A stretch of 64,000 nt of DNA from JAWCQZ01 sp038869515 [NCBI: Halobacteria archaeon] (GCA_038869515.1 JAWCQZ010000001.1:277079-341078), one strand, 5' to 3'; numbered from the stretch's first letter, positions 19,314 through 29,683 are shown. Translations and numbers: made by a program. Notes: generated by a model from the letters alone, not told the origin.

Positions 19314-21277
19314 GGTTTGCGAACCCGCGCGCCCGTGAAACCGCGGGGAGGGGGCCTCCCGCGGGCGGGCCGGGGTCCGGTCGCCCATGCGGGAGACGCG
19401 GTCGAGGAGGCTGCGCGGAGCCTCGGTGGTCCGCACCTCGATGAGGGGGATGGCGAGCCGGTCGAGCCTCCGGCGCAGCCGGGCCCGGAGCTCCCGGGCG
19501 GCCGCCCGGTAGTCGCGGTGGAGGCGGGCGTCGGAGGTGTTCACCAGCTTGGCGGAACCGGTCTCGGGGTTCTCGATACAGGCGACCCCCAGGTCGGGCA
19601 ACTCCTCGTCCAGCGGGTCCACGACCCGCACCGCGACCAGTTTCTGCCCCCGGGAGCGGAAGGCCTGGACCGCCGCCTCGAACTCGGGCGGGGGCTCCTC
19701 GGTGAAGTCGGAGATGAGGAAAATCGTCCCCGGACCCCGGAGGTGGCGGCCGAGCCCCTCCAAGGCGCGCGGGAGGTCGGTCCCGACCTCCCGGGAGGCG
19801 TGGGCGGATAGGGCGGTCGCCACGCGCTCCGCCTGGCCCTTGCCCACCTGGGGCTGCACCACCTTCTCGAGGCCGGTGGTGAAGAGGGCGAGGCCGAAGC
19901 GGTGGTCCCCCAGCGATGCGGAGCGGGCAAGGGTGGAGACGAGTCGGGCCATGTGGTCCCGCTTCTCCCCCTGGATGCCGGAGTGGGTGCTCGCCGAGCA
20001 GTCCACCGCGAGCCACATCGAGGACTCGGCGTCGGGCGCGGAGAGTTTGGTGTACATCTTCCCCGTCCGGGCGGTGGCCCTCCAGTCGACGGCCCGGATG
20101 TCGTCGCCGGCCGCATACTCCCGGCGGTCCTCCGGGTCGTGGCCCCCCGCGACGAGGTGGGGGCCTCCGGAGCCGCCGAGGTCGAGGCGGGGGAGGGTCA
20201 TGTCGAAGGAGCCGGGGCGGAACGACCCCGCGCCCGGAGCGGAGGGGGCCGCGGCTGCGCCGGGGGCGGTTCCCACGACGGCGAGGCCGATGGCCCGGCC
20301 GAGGACCGACTCCCAGTCGAGGGTGTCCCCGGCGGGGCGCGGGAGGATTTCCCACAGGGTGAGGCCGGAGAGGAGGAGGAGGGCCGCGGCGGCGAGTGGG
20401 AGGCGGTTCTCCTCGCCGAGAGCCCCCGCCATGGCCAGGAGGAGGACGAGGGAGGCGAGCCCCATGGCCGAGACCGAGACCCAGCGGCGGCCGGAGCCCC
20501 CGGCCAGGGCGGCGGCCAGCACGGCGAGGGGGCGGTGGCGCAGCAGTCTCTCCGAGAGCCCCTGCGCCCACCGGGAGGCGAAGGGGCGGCGGATGGCGAG
20601 GAGGAGGGAGGAGAGGAGCAGGAGGGTCGAGGCGAGGAGGAGGGGATCGATCCACCGGGAGGCGAGGAGGGCTCCGGCGAGACCGAGCATGGCCGCCACC
20701 CGCAGGAGGGGCTGGATGATTGGGGGCGATGGGCCCCGGAGAGTGGCGACGTCGTAGAGGGCGCCGCTCAACTGGACCGATGGGAAGGTCCTCCGCCGGA
20801 CCCAGAGCGCGGCGAGGACGAGCGCCGGGGCCGAGGCGACCGGGAAGAGCCAGAGGGGGGCGGGAGCGGAGCCCGACACCGAGACGGTGACCACGGAGGA
20901 GCCCCACTCCGCGCCCTGCCGGAGGAGGTGGGCGGCGAGGCCCGTCCCTCCCCGCTCCCCCGGCACGAACGGGGGGGGAATCCCCTCCTCGGAGCCGTTC
21001 TCGAGCGAGTTTCCGGCCGCGATAAAGCTCTGGCCGAGGATTTTCAGCATGTCGGCGGCCATGGAGCGCCGGTAGTGGGCGGTCTGCTCCTGCGCCTGGT
21101 CGAAGGACGCCTTGTCCACCGGGGGGTCCGCGACCGCCCCCGGGGCGAGCAGAAGCAGACCGAGGGCCAGGACGGAGACCCGCCTCCAGCTCCTTCCTCC
21201 CATGAATCCATGTCTCCGTCCCAACGATTAAACTCGACGGCCACGGCCGCAGGCTCCCGGCCGGCGCGGGGCCGCGC

Positions 21278-21454
21278 TCAGGCTCGCGGGAACTCCGTGT
21301 AACCGCACTTCCCGCACGACTTCCGCCCTTCGTGGGCCGCCATGAAGACGCCTGGGCCGCAGCGGGGGCAGTTGTCTCGCTGCCGGCCGATCTTCCCGCC
21401 CTCGGTCTTGTAGGCCCGGGTGATGCGCCGCTCCCTCTCCTTCTTGTCGCCCAT
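21278..21454 (-). CDS. rps27ae: Ribosomal protein eS31 (S27ae)
   Basis: 58 residues. A C4 zinc ribbon is seen as NCPRCG followed by SCGKCGYTE, preceded by a basic N-terminus starting [10 protein letters not shown]. The archaeal form lacks the eukaryotic ubiquitin fusion. The ATG follows the TAG of eS24 with no gap, completing the aCPSF1-eS24-eS31 unit. Confidence 0.92.
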   Translation of the reverse strand: MGDKKERERRITRAYKTEGGKIGRQRDNCPRCGPGVFMAAHEGRKSCGKCGYTEFPRA

Positions 21455-21877
21455 CTACTTCTTCTCGGCGGGTTTCTTCTCCGCGGGCTTCGCCTCCGGC
21501 TTCTTCTCCTCCTTGGCCTCCTCCTTCTTCGGCGCCTCCCTCTTCCCCGCCGGGGCCGCCTTCTCACTCTTCTCGCCGCTGAGCCGCTTCAGGATGTGGG
21601 GGGCCTCGACCTTCCTGAGGGCCTCGGGAGTGGAGTAGACCCGGGCGAGGCCGGAAGCGCCGGGCCTCCCGTAATCGACCCGCAGGCGGCGGATGGCCAC
21701 CCGCTCCGGGGGGACCTGGAGGGAGCCGGCGAGGGCCTGGAGGGCCCGGGCCCGGGGGACCATGGGGCCCGCGAAGTCGAGCCGGAAGGCGACCTCCTCC
21801 CGGTCCAAGAGGGGGTTGGGCCTCCGCTCCACCACGGTGACCGAGAGGGGCGCCGCGGGCGCGGGCTCGGGGGTCAT
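21455..21877 (-). CDS. rps24e: Ribosomal protein eS24 with Lys/Glu/Pro tail
   Basis: 140 residues. Residues 8-95 carry the eS24 fold ([17 protein letters not shown] and the segment [13 protein letters not shown]). The last 40 residues are a low-complexity Lys/Glu/Pro/Ala repeat of the PAEKK kind that is not part of the usual fold. The ATG overlaps the aCPSF1 stop by four bases (ATGA). Confidence 0.9.
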   Translation of the reverse strand: MTPEPAPAAPLSVTVVERRPNPLLDREEVAFRLDFAGPMVPRARALQALAGSLQVPPERVAIRRLRVDYGRPGASGLARVYSTPEALRKVEAPHILKRLSGEKSEKAAPAGKREAPKKEEAKEEKKPEAKPAEKKPAEKK

Positions 21878-23766
21878 ACCAGCCGGACCGTCTCGAGGTT
21901 CATGGGGCTACGGGTCTCGATGCGGAACCTCTTGTAGATAAAACTGGCGAGTTCGATGCACTTGGAGCCGTCCCCGTGGGCGGTGATGACCCGCTCGGGG
22001 CGGGGGGAGCACCGGTGGACGTACTCCACCAGCTCCTCCCAGTCGCTGTGGCCCGAGAAGCCGTCCACGGTCTCCACCTGGAGGCCGATTTTGATGCTCT
22101 CCCCCTCCCGCTGGACCTCGTTCCACCCCTTCTGGATGCGGCGCCCCATCGTCCCCTCCGCCTGGTAGCCCACGAAGACGAGGGTGTTCTTCTCGCTCGG
22201 GGCGAAGTTTCGGAAGTGCTCCATGACCGGGCCGCCGTTCATCATGCCCGAGGTCGCGAGGACGATCGCCTGGCCCCTTTCGGCGATTTCGGCGCGCCGG
22301 GCCGGGCTCTCGACCTGGATGAAGAGGTCGGAGAGGAAGGGGTTCTCCCCCCGGTGGAAGATGCGGTCCCGGAGGTCGCTGTTCAGGTATTCGGGGTAGG
22401 CGGTGTGGATGGCGGTCGCCTCGGAGATCATCCCGTCGGTGTAGATGGGGACCTCGGGGATGCGTTTCCGCCGGAGGGAGTCCTCGAGGACCAGCATGAC
22501 CTCCTGGGAGCGGCCCACCGCGAAGGCGGGGATGAGCACCTTGCCGCCCCGGGCGAGGCTTCTCTGGATGATGGCCTCCATCTTCTCCTGGGCCTCCCGG
22601 CGGGTGGGCTGGAGATCTCCGTGGGCGCCGTAAGTCGCCTCCATGACCAGCGTCTCCAGGCGGGGGAACCGGAAGGAGGCGCCGTCGAACAGGAGGGAGC
22701 GCTCCAGCTTGAAGTCCCCCGTGAAGGCGACGTTGTAGGAGCCGTCGCCGATGTGGAAGTGGACCACCGAGGAGCCGAGGATGTGGCCCGAGTTCTGGAG
22801 GGTGATTTTCACGTCGGGGGCGATGTCGGTGACCTCGCCGAAGTCGATGGGGATGGTGTGCTTGATCGCCTCCCGGATGTCTCCCGAGTCGTAGGGGACC
22901 TTGCGCCCCTCGCGGGCCGCCACCTCGAGGAAGTCGAGGGTCAGGAGGGCCATGAGGTCCCGGGTCGGCGGCGAGCAGTAGACCGGGCCGTCGTAGCCGT
23001 ACTTGAAGAGGTAGGGGACGAGGCCGCAGTGGTCGAGGTGGGCGTGGGTGAGGACGACCGCGTCGAGCTGGGTGAGGGGCGAGGCCTCGGGGACGTAGAG
23101 GTATGGGGTGGAGTTTTTGTCGGAGCCCGCGGTGATGCCGCAGTCCACCAGGATGCGGGACTCGGGGGTGGAGAGGAGGTAGGCGTTCCGCCCCACCTCC
23201 CGGAACCCGCCGAGGGGGGTGAGGCGCACCCACTGGTCCCGGGGGGCCGAAGGGCGGTGGATTTTCTGGCCGATGCGGTGGAGGAGGACCTTCCGCTCGT
23301 CGGCGAAGGTGCGCAGGAGGGTCCGGATCTGCCGGACCGTCGAGGAGGCGAGGGGCGGGGTGCGGACCACCCGGGGGGACCACCCGATCGCCTTGGTGAC
23401 CTCCCGGAGCGTCGAGCCCTGGCGGCCGATGACCAGGCCCGGCTTCTGGGCCTCGATGACCACCTCCCCGGTCTCCGCGTTGAAGAAGAGGTCGCTGATG
23501 CCGCTGTCGGGGGGCACCATGGCGCGGAGGGTCTTCTCGGCGGCCTCGGGAGCGATGAGGTTCTTCGGGTCGGGTCGGATGGCGATGCGCTTCTTGAGCT
23601 CCCGGGCCAGGGTCCGGACCAGCTCGTGGTCCTCGGCGAGGCGGCGGGACTCGGGGGTGTAGATGACCAGCGTGGGGCCCTCGAACTGGACCGCGCTGAC
23701 GGGGACCTCCCTGGGGAGCCTCCGCTGGACCTCCTGCCGCAGTTGGGCGATGACTTCCGATGCCAT
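21874..23766 (-). CDS. fttA: aCPSF1/FttA, beta-CASP ribonuclease and transcription termination factor
   Basis: 630 residues. The order is two N-terminal KH domains (KH motif GLVIGRQGSTL at residues 110-120), a metallo-beta-lactamase domain with HAHLDH at 241-246, a beta-CASP insert, and the C-terminal metal-binding segments ending in ITAHGDGSKC. The archaeal family cleaves nascent RNA at U-rich 3' ends and terminates transcription. It starts the operon with eS24 and eS31 and lies just upstream of the proteasome beta gene on the same strand, a linkage that recurs in euryarchaea. Confidence 0.95.
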   Translation of the reverse strand: MASEVIAQLRQEVQRRLPREVPVSAVQFEGPTLVIYTPESRRLAEDHELVRTLARELKKRIAIRPDPKNLIAPEAAEKTLRAMVPPDSGISDLFFNAETGEVVIEAQKPGLVIGRQGSTLREVTKAIGWSPRVVRTPPLASSTVRQIRTLLRTFADERKVLLHRIGQKIHRPSAPRDQWVRLTPLGGFREVGRNAYLLSTPESRILVDCGITAGSDKNSTPYLYVPEASPLTQLDAVVLTHAHLDHCGLVPYLFKYGYDGPVYCSPPTRDLMALLTLDFLEVAAREGRKVPYDSGDIREAIKHTIPIDFGEVTDIAPDVKITLQNSGHILGSSVVHFHIGDGSYNVAFTGDFKLERSLLFDGASFRFPRLETLVMEATYGAHGDLQPTRREAQEKMEAIIQRSLARGGKVLIPAFAVGRSQEVMLVLEDSLRRKRIPEVPIYTDGMISEATAIHTAYPEYLNSDLRDRIFHRGENPFLSDLFIQVESPARRAEIAERGQAIVLATSGMMNGGPVMEHFRNFAPSEKNTLVFVGYQAEGTMGRRIQKGWNEVQREGESIKIGLQVETVDGFSGHSDWEELVEYVHRCSPRPERVITAHGDGSKCIELASFIYKRFRIETRSPMNLETVRLV

Positions 23767-23846
23767 GGGAGTGGGAAAGGGCCCGCCGGCCCGGGGGGCG
23801 GAGGGGGCGTGCCTGTGAACGGGGGACGGGGCCCCCCCGGAGAGAG

Positions 23847-24506
23847 TCAGGAGAGGCGGTCCCGGACGCGCCGGATCGCCTCTTCGGGGACGACCTCGAC
23901 GGTCCCGGAGGTGACCTTGACGGCCTCGATGCCCTCCCCCGACGCCGCGTCCCGCTTCATGGCGGCGTGGAGGGCCTGGACGGCGAGGGCGACGCCGTCG
24001 TCGAGGCTCATGTCCTTCTTGAAATGCTCCTCGAGGACGCCGTAGGCGATGGGGCTGCCGCTGCCGGTGGAGACGATGGTCTTCTCGTCCAACTGCCCGC
24101 CGACGGCGTCGATGGAGTAGACCGCGGGCCCGGTCCGGTCCACGCCGCCCGCGAGCAGTTGCACGTAGTAGGGGAAGTAGCGGTTCCCGTTGAGAATGTT
24201 GGCGAGGAGGCTCGACATGGCCCGGACCGACATCGGTTCGCCGCGGCGGAGGCGGTAGAGGCGCGCCTCGACGGCGACGATGCGGGCGAGGGTCTGGGCG
24301 TCCCCCACGAGACCCGCGGTGGTGAGGGCCATCCGGTCGTCCACGGTGTAGATTTTCTTGGCGCTCTTCGAGGCGATGAAGTGGCCCATGGTGGCCCGCC
24401 TCTCGCTCGCCAGGACCACGCCGTCCTTGCAGACGAGGCCGACGGTGGTGGTGCCGTGGTAGAGCTGCTGCTTCAGGTTCTCCAGGTCGGGTTTGGCGAC
24501 TTCCAT
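23847..24506 (-). CDS. psmB: Proteasome beta subunit
   Basis: 219 residues. An 18-residue propeptide ends in HG, and autocleavage would expose Thr19 of TTTVG as the N-terminal nucleophile. The conserved Lys of ASERRAT/SKSAKKIY and the GSGSPIAYG loop are present. It forms the inner rings of the 20S proteasome. A good TATA box (24537-24545) lies 35 bases upstream of the ATG. The alpha subunit is not in this window. Confidence 0.95.
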   Translation of the reverse strand: MEVAKPDLENLKQQLYHGTTTVGLVCKDGVVLASERRATMGHFIASKSAKKIYTVDDRMALTTAGLVGDAQTLARIVAVEARLYRLRRGEPMSVRAMSSLLANILNGNRYFPYYVQLLAGGVDRTGPAVYSIDAVGGQLDEKTIVSTGSGSPIAYGVLEEHFKKDMSLDDGVALAVQALHAAMKRDAASGEGIEAVKVTSGTVEVVPEEAIRRVRDRLS

Positions 24507-24536
24507 CGAAAACTCGTGCGGTGTTGGGGCCGGTGG

Positions 24537-24545
24537 CTATATAAG
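24537..24545 (-). promoter_or_regulatory. TATA box of psmB
   Basis: CTTATATAG on the minus strand, centred about 35 bases before the psmB ATG. The transcript would have a very short leader. Confidence 0.6.
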
Positions 24546-24629
24546 ACTTGCGGGCCGAGGTTTCGGCCCCTCCCCCGGGAGGCCGCCCGATTCGAAAAGC
24601 GTTATCTCCCGGCCCGGGGAAAGGGGTTC

Positions 24630-25385
24630 ATGGCGAGCGAGGAGGGCAACACCCGCGACGACGAGCGGGCCCGGACGGGCGTCGAGGGGTTCGACGACCT
24701 CTGCGGAGGCGGCCTCCTCCGGGACCACACCTACCTCGCCGCCGGGGCCGCGGGGTGCGGCAAGACCCTCTTCGCCCTCCAGTTCCTCTACAACGGCGCC
24801 ACGAAGTTCGACGAACCCGGCGTCTTCCTCGCGACCGAGGAGCGACCCGGGAGAATCCGGAGGAACGCCAAGCGGTTCGGCTGGGACTTCGAGGCCCTGG
24901 AACTGAAGAGCAAAATCGCCTTCCTCGACGGCACCTCGACCCGCGTGGGGCTCCCCTCCACGGAGAAGTACGTCGAGGTCCGCGGCCTCGACATGGACTC
25001 CCTGCTCGACGACCTCGTCCGCATCCAGGAGGAGATCGGCGCGGTCCGGGCCGTGGTGGACTCCTGGTCCTCCCTCTCCTACATCTACGGCGACCCCGCC
25101 AAGGCGCGGGCCGAGGCGCTGCGGCTCGCGGCCACCCTGGAGGCCCTGGGCATGACCGCCCTGGTGACCTCCGAGTGGTCCGACGAGAACCGGGTCCTAC
25201 TCGAGTCCTTCCTGGTGGACGGCGTCATCCTCTTCTACAACTCCCGGAAGGAGAACTTCCGGACCCGCTCCCTGGAGGTCTACAAGATGCGGGGCTCCGA
25301 CCACAGCCGGAAAATCCACCCGTTCGAGATCACCCCCCGGGGCATCGTGGTCCACGCCCGGGAAGAGGTCTACGGAGAGATTTGA
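24630..25385 (+). CDS. KaiC/RadA-like RecA-superfamily ATPase (single domain)
   Basis: 251 residues. Walker A is GAAGCGKT near residue 38 and a Walker B-like strand VRAVVDS lies near residue 140. The N-terminal TGVEGFDDLCGGGL is typical of single-domain archaeal KaiC homologues. The protein lacks the second ATPase domain of circadian KaiC and the N-terminal HhH of RadA. Archaeal relatives are signalling or motility ATPases of poorly known role. It is transcribed divergently from psmB; the adjacent RidA gene starts 55 bases downstream. Confidence 0.8.
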   Translation: MASEEGNTRDDERARTGVEGFDDLCGGGLLRDHTYLAAGAAGCGKTLFALQFLYNGATKFDEPGVFLATEERPGRIRRNAKRFGWDFEALELKSKIAFLDGTSTRVGLPSTEKYVEVRGLDMDSLLDDLVRIQEEIGAVRAVVDSWSSLSYIYGDPAKARAEALRLAATLEALGMTALVTSEWSDENRVLLESFLVDGVILFYNSRKENFRTRSLEVYKMRGSDHSRKIHPFEITPRGIVVHAREEVYGEI

Positions 25386-25440
25386 GGCCCTGCGGATTCT
25401 CCGTTCGAAACCTCTTTGTGTCCCGGAACGCCTTCGAAGT

Positions 25441-25905
25441 GTGGCCCCCGCCGAGAAGCGCCTGAAGGAGCTGGGTCTCCAGCTCCCCCCCGCCCCCGAG
25501 CCCATCGCCGCCTACGTCCCCTGCGTCCTGACCGGGAACCTCCTCTTCGTTTCGGCCCACATCCCGAAGGAGGGGGCGAGGATGCTCTACCGAGGCCAGG
25601 TGGGCGCCGACCTGACCCCCGAGCAGGGGGCGGAGGCGGCGAAGGTCGCGCTGCTGAACGCGCTGGCCAGCGTGAAAAAAGCCCTCGGTTCCCTCGACAG
25701 GGTGAAGCGGGTCGTGAAACTGACCGGGTTCGTCGCCTCCGCTCCGGGGTTCAACGACCAGCCGCGGGTGGTCAACGGCGCCTCCCGCCTGCTCATCGAC
25801 CTCTTCGGGGAGAGGGGCAAGCACGCGCGGGCCGCGGTGGGGGTGGCGGAGCTGGCGATGGACTCGCCGGTCTACATCGAGATGGTGCTGGAGGTGAAGG
25901 AGTAG
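25441..25905 (+). CDS. RidA (YjgF/YER057c/UK114) family protein
   Basis: 154 residues from a GTG start. The C-terminal block ARAAVGVAELAMDSPVYIE contains the conserved Arg that binds carboxylates in enamine/imine deaminases, and LTGFVASAPGF is also typical. Members hydrolyse reactive 2-aminoacrylate-type intermediates. The length is that of the longer subgroup, so the precise substrate may differ from classical RidA. Confidence 0.85.
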   Translation: MAPAEKRLKELGLQLPPAPEPIAAYVPCVLTGNLLFVSAHIPKEGARMLYRGQVGADLTPEQGAEAAKVALLNALASVKKALGSLDRVKRVVKLTGFVASAPGFNDQPRVVNGASRLLIDLFGERGKHARAAVGVAELAMDSPVYIEMVLEVKE

Positions 25906-25992
25906 CGGGGCCAATGAACGGGCTGGGGGGTTTCTTGCCCGGCCGCGCGCTCCGCGCCTCGTCGGCGGCGGGGACGCGATAGACCGGCGCCA

Positions 25993-27978
25993 ATGGCCAC
26001 CGCCCCCTCCCCGGACCTCCAGAGGCGGATGCTCCGCACGATGATTCTCATCCGGAGATTCGAGGAGAAGACGAAGGCGGAATACATGAAGGGGACCATG
26101 TATGGATGGTATCACTCCTGCATCGGCCAGGAGGCCGTCGCCGCAGGGGTCTGCGCGGTGCTGGAAAAGGATGACTGGGCCACCACCACCCACCGCGCCG
26201 ACGGCCACTGTGTCGCGAAGGGCGCGGACCTGAAAAAACTGATCGCGGAGGCCTTCGGGCGCGAGGGGGGCACATTCAAGGGGCGCGGGGGGCAGGACCA
26301 CTTCGGGGCGCCCGAGGTGAACATCCCGGTCGCCCTCGGCATCGTCGGCTCGCCGACCCTCCAGGCGGCGGGGCTCGCCCTCGCTTGCAAGCGCGAGAAA
26401 AATGGAAGAGCCGTCGCCTGCTTCACCGGCGACGACGCGACCAACATCGGCTTCTTCCACGAGGCGGCCAACCTCGCCTCCCTCTGGGACCTGCCGGTGG
26501 TCTTCGTCTGCGAGAACAACGGCTACGGCTGGACGACGCCGCAGCAGAAGCACACGAAACTGAAGCGGCTGGCCGACCGGGCCGCCGCCTACGCCATGCC
26601 CGGAGTCACGGTGGACGGCAACGACGCGGTCGCGGTCTGGTCGGCCGCGAAGGAGGCGTTCGAGCGGGCGCGCTCGGGCGGGGGGCCCACATTCCTCGAG
26701 TGCCTCACCACCCGCTGGGAGCCCCACGCCATCGGCGACCCCGACACCTACCGCACGAGGGAGCAGAAGGCGGAGTTGAGAAAGAACGACCCCATCCAGC
26801 GGCTGAGAGAAAAATTGGGGAGGGGGGGAGTCGTCACATCGGAGGCGGTCGAGGCCATGACCGCCGAGGCCGACCGCGCCCTCGACGAGGCCATCGCCTG
26901 GGCGAAGGCGAGCCCCGAGCCGAAGGTGGAAGACCTGACCGAATATGTCTACGCCCCCGAGCCGCCGGAGGTCCTGGAGGGCAAACCGCCCCCCAAGGAG
27001 GCGAAGTGGTCCAACATGGCGGTGAACGCGGCCATCCGGACGACGCTCGAAGAGGAGATGGCGAAGGACCCCCGGGTCTTTCTCCTCGGGGAGGATGTCT
27101 CCAACTCCATCTTCGAGACCGCCAAGGGGCTCGCCGAGAAGTTCCCGGAGCAGGTCCTGGACACCCCCATCTCGGAGTCGGCCATCGCGGGGGCGGCCAT
27201 GGGGGCGGCGCTCGCGGGCCAGCGGCCCGTGGCCGAAATCATGTTCCAGGACTTCATGTTCGTCGCCATGGACATGATTTTCAACGCCATCCCGAAGATG
27301 CGCTACATGAGCGGCGGGGCCCATAAGGTCCCGCTCGTCATTCGAAGCCCCGGCGGTGCGGGGCTCAACTCCGGCGCCCAGCACAGCCAATCCATCGAAG
27401 CGCTCTTCATGCACGCCCCGGGCCTCCGGGTGGTCTGCGCCTCCAACGCCTACGACGCCAAGGGGCTCCTCCGGGCGAGCCTCCTCAGCCCCAACCCGGT
27501 CCTCTTCTTCGAGCACAAAATCCTCTACCTGAGCATGGGAAAGGTGCCGCAGGCGGACTACGTGGTCCCCTTCGGGGTGGCCGACGTGAAGCGGGCCGGG
27601 AAGGACGTGACGGTCGTGGCGGTCCTCGGCATGGTCCCCGTGGCCCTGAAGGCCGCGGACCAGCTGGCGAAGGAGGGGATCGAATGCGAGGTGATTGACC
27701 CGAGGACCCTCAACCCCCTCGACATGGAGACGATACTCGCCAGCGTCCGGAAGACGGGGCGCTTGGTGACCGTCGAGGAGGGGTGCTTCACGGGGGGCAT
27801 CGGAGCCGAAATCGCCGCGCGGGTGGCGGAGCGGGGACTGGAGCTCCTCAAGGCGCCCCCGGCGCGGGTCGCGGCGCCCGACAGCCCGGTTCCCTACAGC
27901 CGGCCCCTGGAGAGGGCGTTCGTGCCGAAGGCGGAGAGGGTGGCGGAGGCGGTGAGGGGGGTTGTGACGGGGAAGTGA
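25993..27978 (+). CDS. 2-oxoacid/acetoin dehydrogenase E1, alpha and beta subunits fused
   Basis: 661 residues. Residues 1-320 are E1 alpha, with the thiamine diphosphate site GDDATNIG (about 146) through ENNGYG (about 175). Residues 337-661 are E1 beta, starting NMAVNAAIRTTLEEEMAKD and containing LGEDV and VIDPRTLNPLD. The classical thiamine motif is GDG; here the third position is Asp. Such enzymes decarboxylate pyruvate, acetoin or branched-chain oxoacids and pass the acyl group to E2. No E2 or E3 gene lies nearby, so the substrate and partners are unknown. Fusions of this type exist but are less common than separate subunits. Confidence 0.88.
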   Translation: MATAPSPDLQRRMLRTMILIRRFEEKTKAEYMKGTMYGWYHSCIGQEAVAAGVCAVLEKDDWATTTHRADGHCVAKGADLKKLIAEAFGREGGTFKGRGGQDHFGAPEVNIPVALGIVGSPTLQAAGLALACKREKNGRAVACFTGDDATNIGFFHEAANLASLWDLPVVFVCENNGYGWTTPQQKHTKLKRLADRAAAYAMPGVTVDGNDAVAVWSAAKEAFERARSGGGPTFLECLTTRWEPHAIGDPDTYRTREQKAELRKNDPIQRLREKLGRGGVVTSEAVEAMTAEADRALDEAIAWAKASPEPKVEDLTEYVYAPEPPEVLEGKPPPKEAKWSNMAVNAAIRTTLEEEMAKDPRVFLLGEDVSNSIFETAKGLAEKFPEQVLDTPISESAIAGAAMGAALAGQRPVAEIMFQDFMFVAMDMIFNAIPKMRYMSGGAHKVPLVIRSPGGAGLNSGAQHSQSIEALFMHAPGLRVVCASNAYDAKGLLRASLLSPNPVLFFEHKILYLSMGKVPQADYVVPFGVADVKRAGKDVTVVAVLGMVPVALKAADQLAKEGIECEVIDPRTLNPLDMETILASVRKTGRLVTVEEGCFTGGIGAEIAARVAERGLELLKAPPARVAAPDSPVPYSRPLERAFVPKAERVAEAVRGVVTGK

Positions 27979-28253
27979 GGAAAGCATACCGCGCGGCCGT
28001 GTCCCGCAATCGCTGAAAACCCCCGACCCGTGTCCCATCGAATCGGTGACGAACAGAGCGGGCTCCGCCCACCCCCTTGAACCCCCAAGTTTTTCAGGAG
28101 GAGTCCCCCGGTGGAAGATGGGGCGGGCTCTCCCGGGTGGTTCCTTCATCCGCTTCCAGTCGCGGGCTCGCCCCTCCCCCATCCCCGCAGGCAGCCGGGC
28201 CGGAGGGCGTTGCAGCACGCGACCCTCAGCAGCGCCTCGGGCCTCTGGTCTTC
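27979..28253. other. Gene-free convergent gap
   Basis: 275 bases between the stops of the E1 fusion gene and fumarase. I see no open frame with a plausible start, no tRNA or RNase P core, and no clear terminator hairpin. The composition is less biased at third-codon positions than the genes around it. Confidence 0.5.
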
Positions 28254-29651
28254 TTACTTCCCATGCGGCCTCACCAGCCGCTTGAGGTCGAGCATCTTGT
28301 TGATTTTATCCTTCGAGACCCCCTCCTTCGCCAGAGCCTCCTTGACGCTCAAATCCTCGTCCACCACCCTCCGCGCCACCTTCGCCGCCCGGTCATACCC
28401 CAAGTCGTGCGCCAGAGCCGTCACCAGCGCCATGCTCGACTCCGCCTGCCGCAGGCAGCGCTCCGGGTGGGCCGTGATGCCCTTGACGCACCTCTCCGCC
28501 AGGACCCGGCTGGCTCCTGCGAGGAGTTGAATCGACTCCAGCAGGTCGTAGGCAATCAGGGGCATCATCATGTTCAGTTCCAAGAACCCCCCCATGCCGC
28601 CGAGGGTGATGGCGGCGTCGTTCCCGATGACCTGGGCGCACGCCATCGTCACCGCCTCCGGGACCACCGGGTTCACCTTTCCCGGCATGATGGAGGAGCC
28701 TGGCTGGATGGCGGGGAGGTCGATTTCGCCGAGGCCCGCCCTCGGGCCCGACGACATCAGCCGCAGGTCGTTGGCGATTTTCGTGAGGCTCACCGCGACC
28801 GTCTTCAGCGCCCCGCTCGCCTCGACCGCGGCATCCTTCGCCCCGAGAGCCTCGAAGGGGTTCTCGGCGCGGCGCAGGTCCTCGATGCCGGTCATCTTCC
28901 GCAACTCCGAGACGACCTCCTCGGCGAACTCGGAGTGGGCCCCGACGCCGGTCCCCACCGCGGTGCCGCCGATGGCCAGCTCCTGCAGGTGGTTGCGGGC
29001 CGACTCGACCCTCCGGATGCGGTGGTCCAACTGGGCGGCGTAGGCGGAGAACTCCTGGCCCAGGGTGACCGGCAGGGCGTCCTGCATGTGGGTCCGGCCC
29101 GCCTTCACCACATCCTTGAACTGGCGCGCCTTCTCTTCGAGGCGCTTCTTCAGGAGCCGGAGGGCGGGGAGGAGGTCGTTTTCAATCTCTTCGAGGGCCG
29201 AGAGGTGGAGGGCGGTCGGAATCACGTCGTTGCTCGACTGGCCCAGGTTGACGTGGTCGTTCGGGTGGACCGGGGACTTGCCGCCGCGCTTCCCGGTGAG
29301 CATTTCGTTGGCCCGCCCCGCGACTACCTCGTTGGAGTTCATGTGGGTCGAGGTGCCGGAGCCGGTCTGGAAGAGGTCCACGACGAACTGGGAGTCGTGC
29401 TTCCCCGAGGCGACCTCCTTCGCGGCCGCCTCGATCGCCCTCCCCAACTTCGGGTCGAGCAGGCCGAGGGAGGTGTTCACCCGGGCCGCGGCGACCTTGA
29501 CCTCCCCGAGGGCGCGGAGGAATGGGCGCTGGAGCCTGCGGCCCGAGATGGGGAAGTTCTCGCGGGCCCGCTGCGTCTGGGCGCCGTAGTAGGCGTCCGC
29601 CGGCACCCGGACCCGGCCGAGGGCGTCCTTCTCGGTGCGGCGGGGGGGCAT
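28254..29651 (-). CDS. fumC: Class II fumarate hydratase
   Basis: 465 residues, usual length. The superfamily signature GSSIMPGKVN lies near residue 316, with TGSGTSTHMNSNEV near residue 100 and GRTHMQDALPVTLGQE near residue 185. Fumarase interconverts fumarate and malate in the citric acid cycle. Aspartase shares the fold; the Gly in MPGKVN favours fumarase over aspartase. The ATG is separated from the enoyl-CoA hydratase stop by 32 bases, so the two may be co-transcribed with the iron alcohol dehydrogenase. Confidence 0.88.
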   Translation of the reverse strand: MPPRRTEKDALGRVRVPADAYYGAQTQRARENFPISGRRLQRPFLRALGEVKVAAARVNTSLGLLDPKLGRAIEAAAKEVASGKHDSQFVVDLFQTGSGTSTHMNSNEVVAGRANEMLTGKRGGKSPVHPNDHVNLGQSSNDVIPTALHLSALEEIENDLLPALRLLKKRLEEKARQFKDVVKAGRTHMQDALPVTLGQEFSAYAAQLDHRIRRVESARNHLQELAIGGTAVGTGVGAHSEFAEEVVSELRKMTGIEDLRRAENPFEALGAKDAAVEASGALKTVAVSLTKIANDLRLMSSGPRAGLGEIDLPAIQPGSSIMPGKVNPVVPEAVTMACAQVIGNDAAITLGGMGGFLELNMMMPLIAYDLLESIQLLAGASRVLAERCVKGITAHPERCLRQAESSMALVTALAHDLGYDRAAKVARRVVDEDLSVKEALAKEGVSKDKINKMLDLKRLVRPHGK

Positions 29652-29683
29652 GGAGGGCGGGAGGGGAGGAGGGAAGGAAAACT

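Noticed and set aside
27979-28253. GAGGAAAG-like sequence after the E1 fusion gene, considered as RNase P RNA start
   Set aside because: No other conserved RNase P RNA motifs follow in the 275-base gap.
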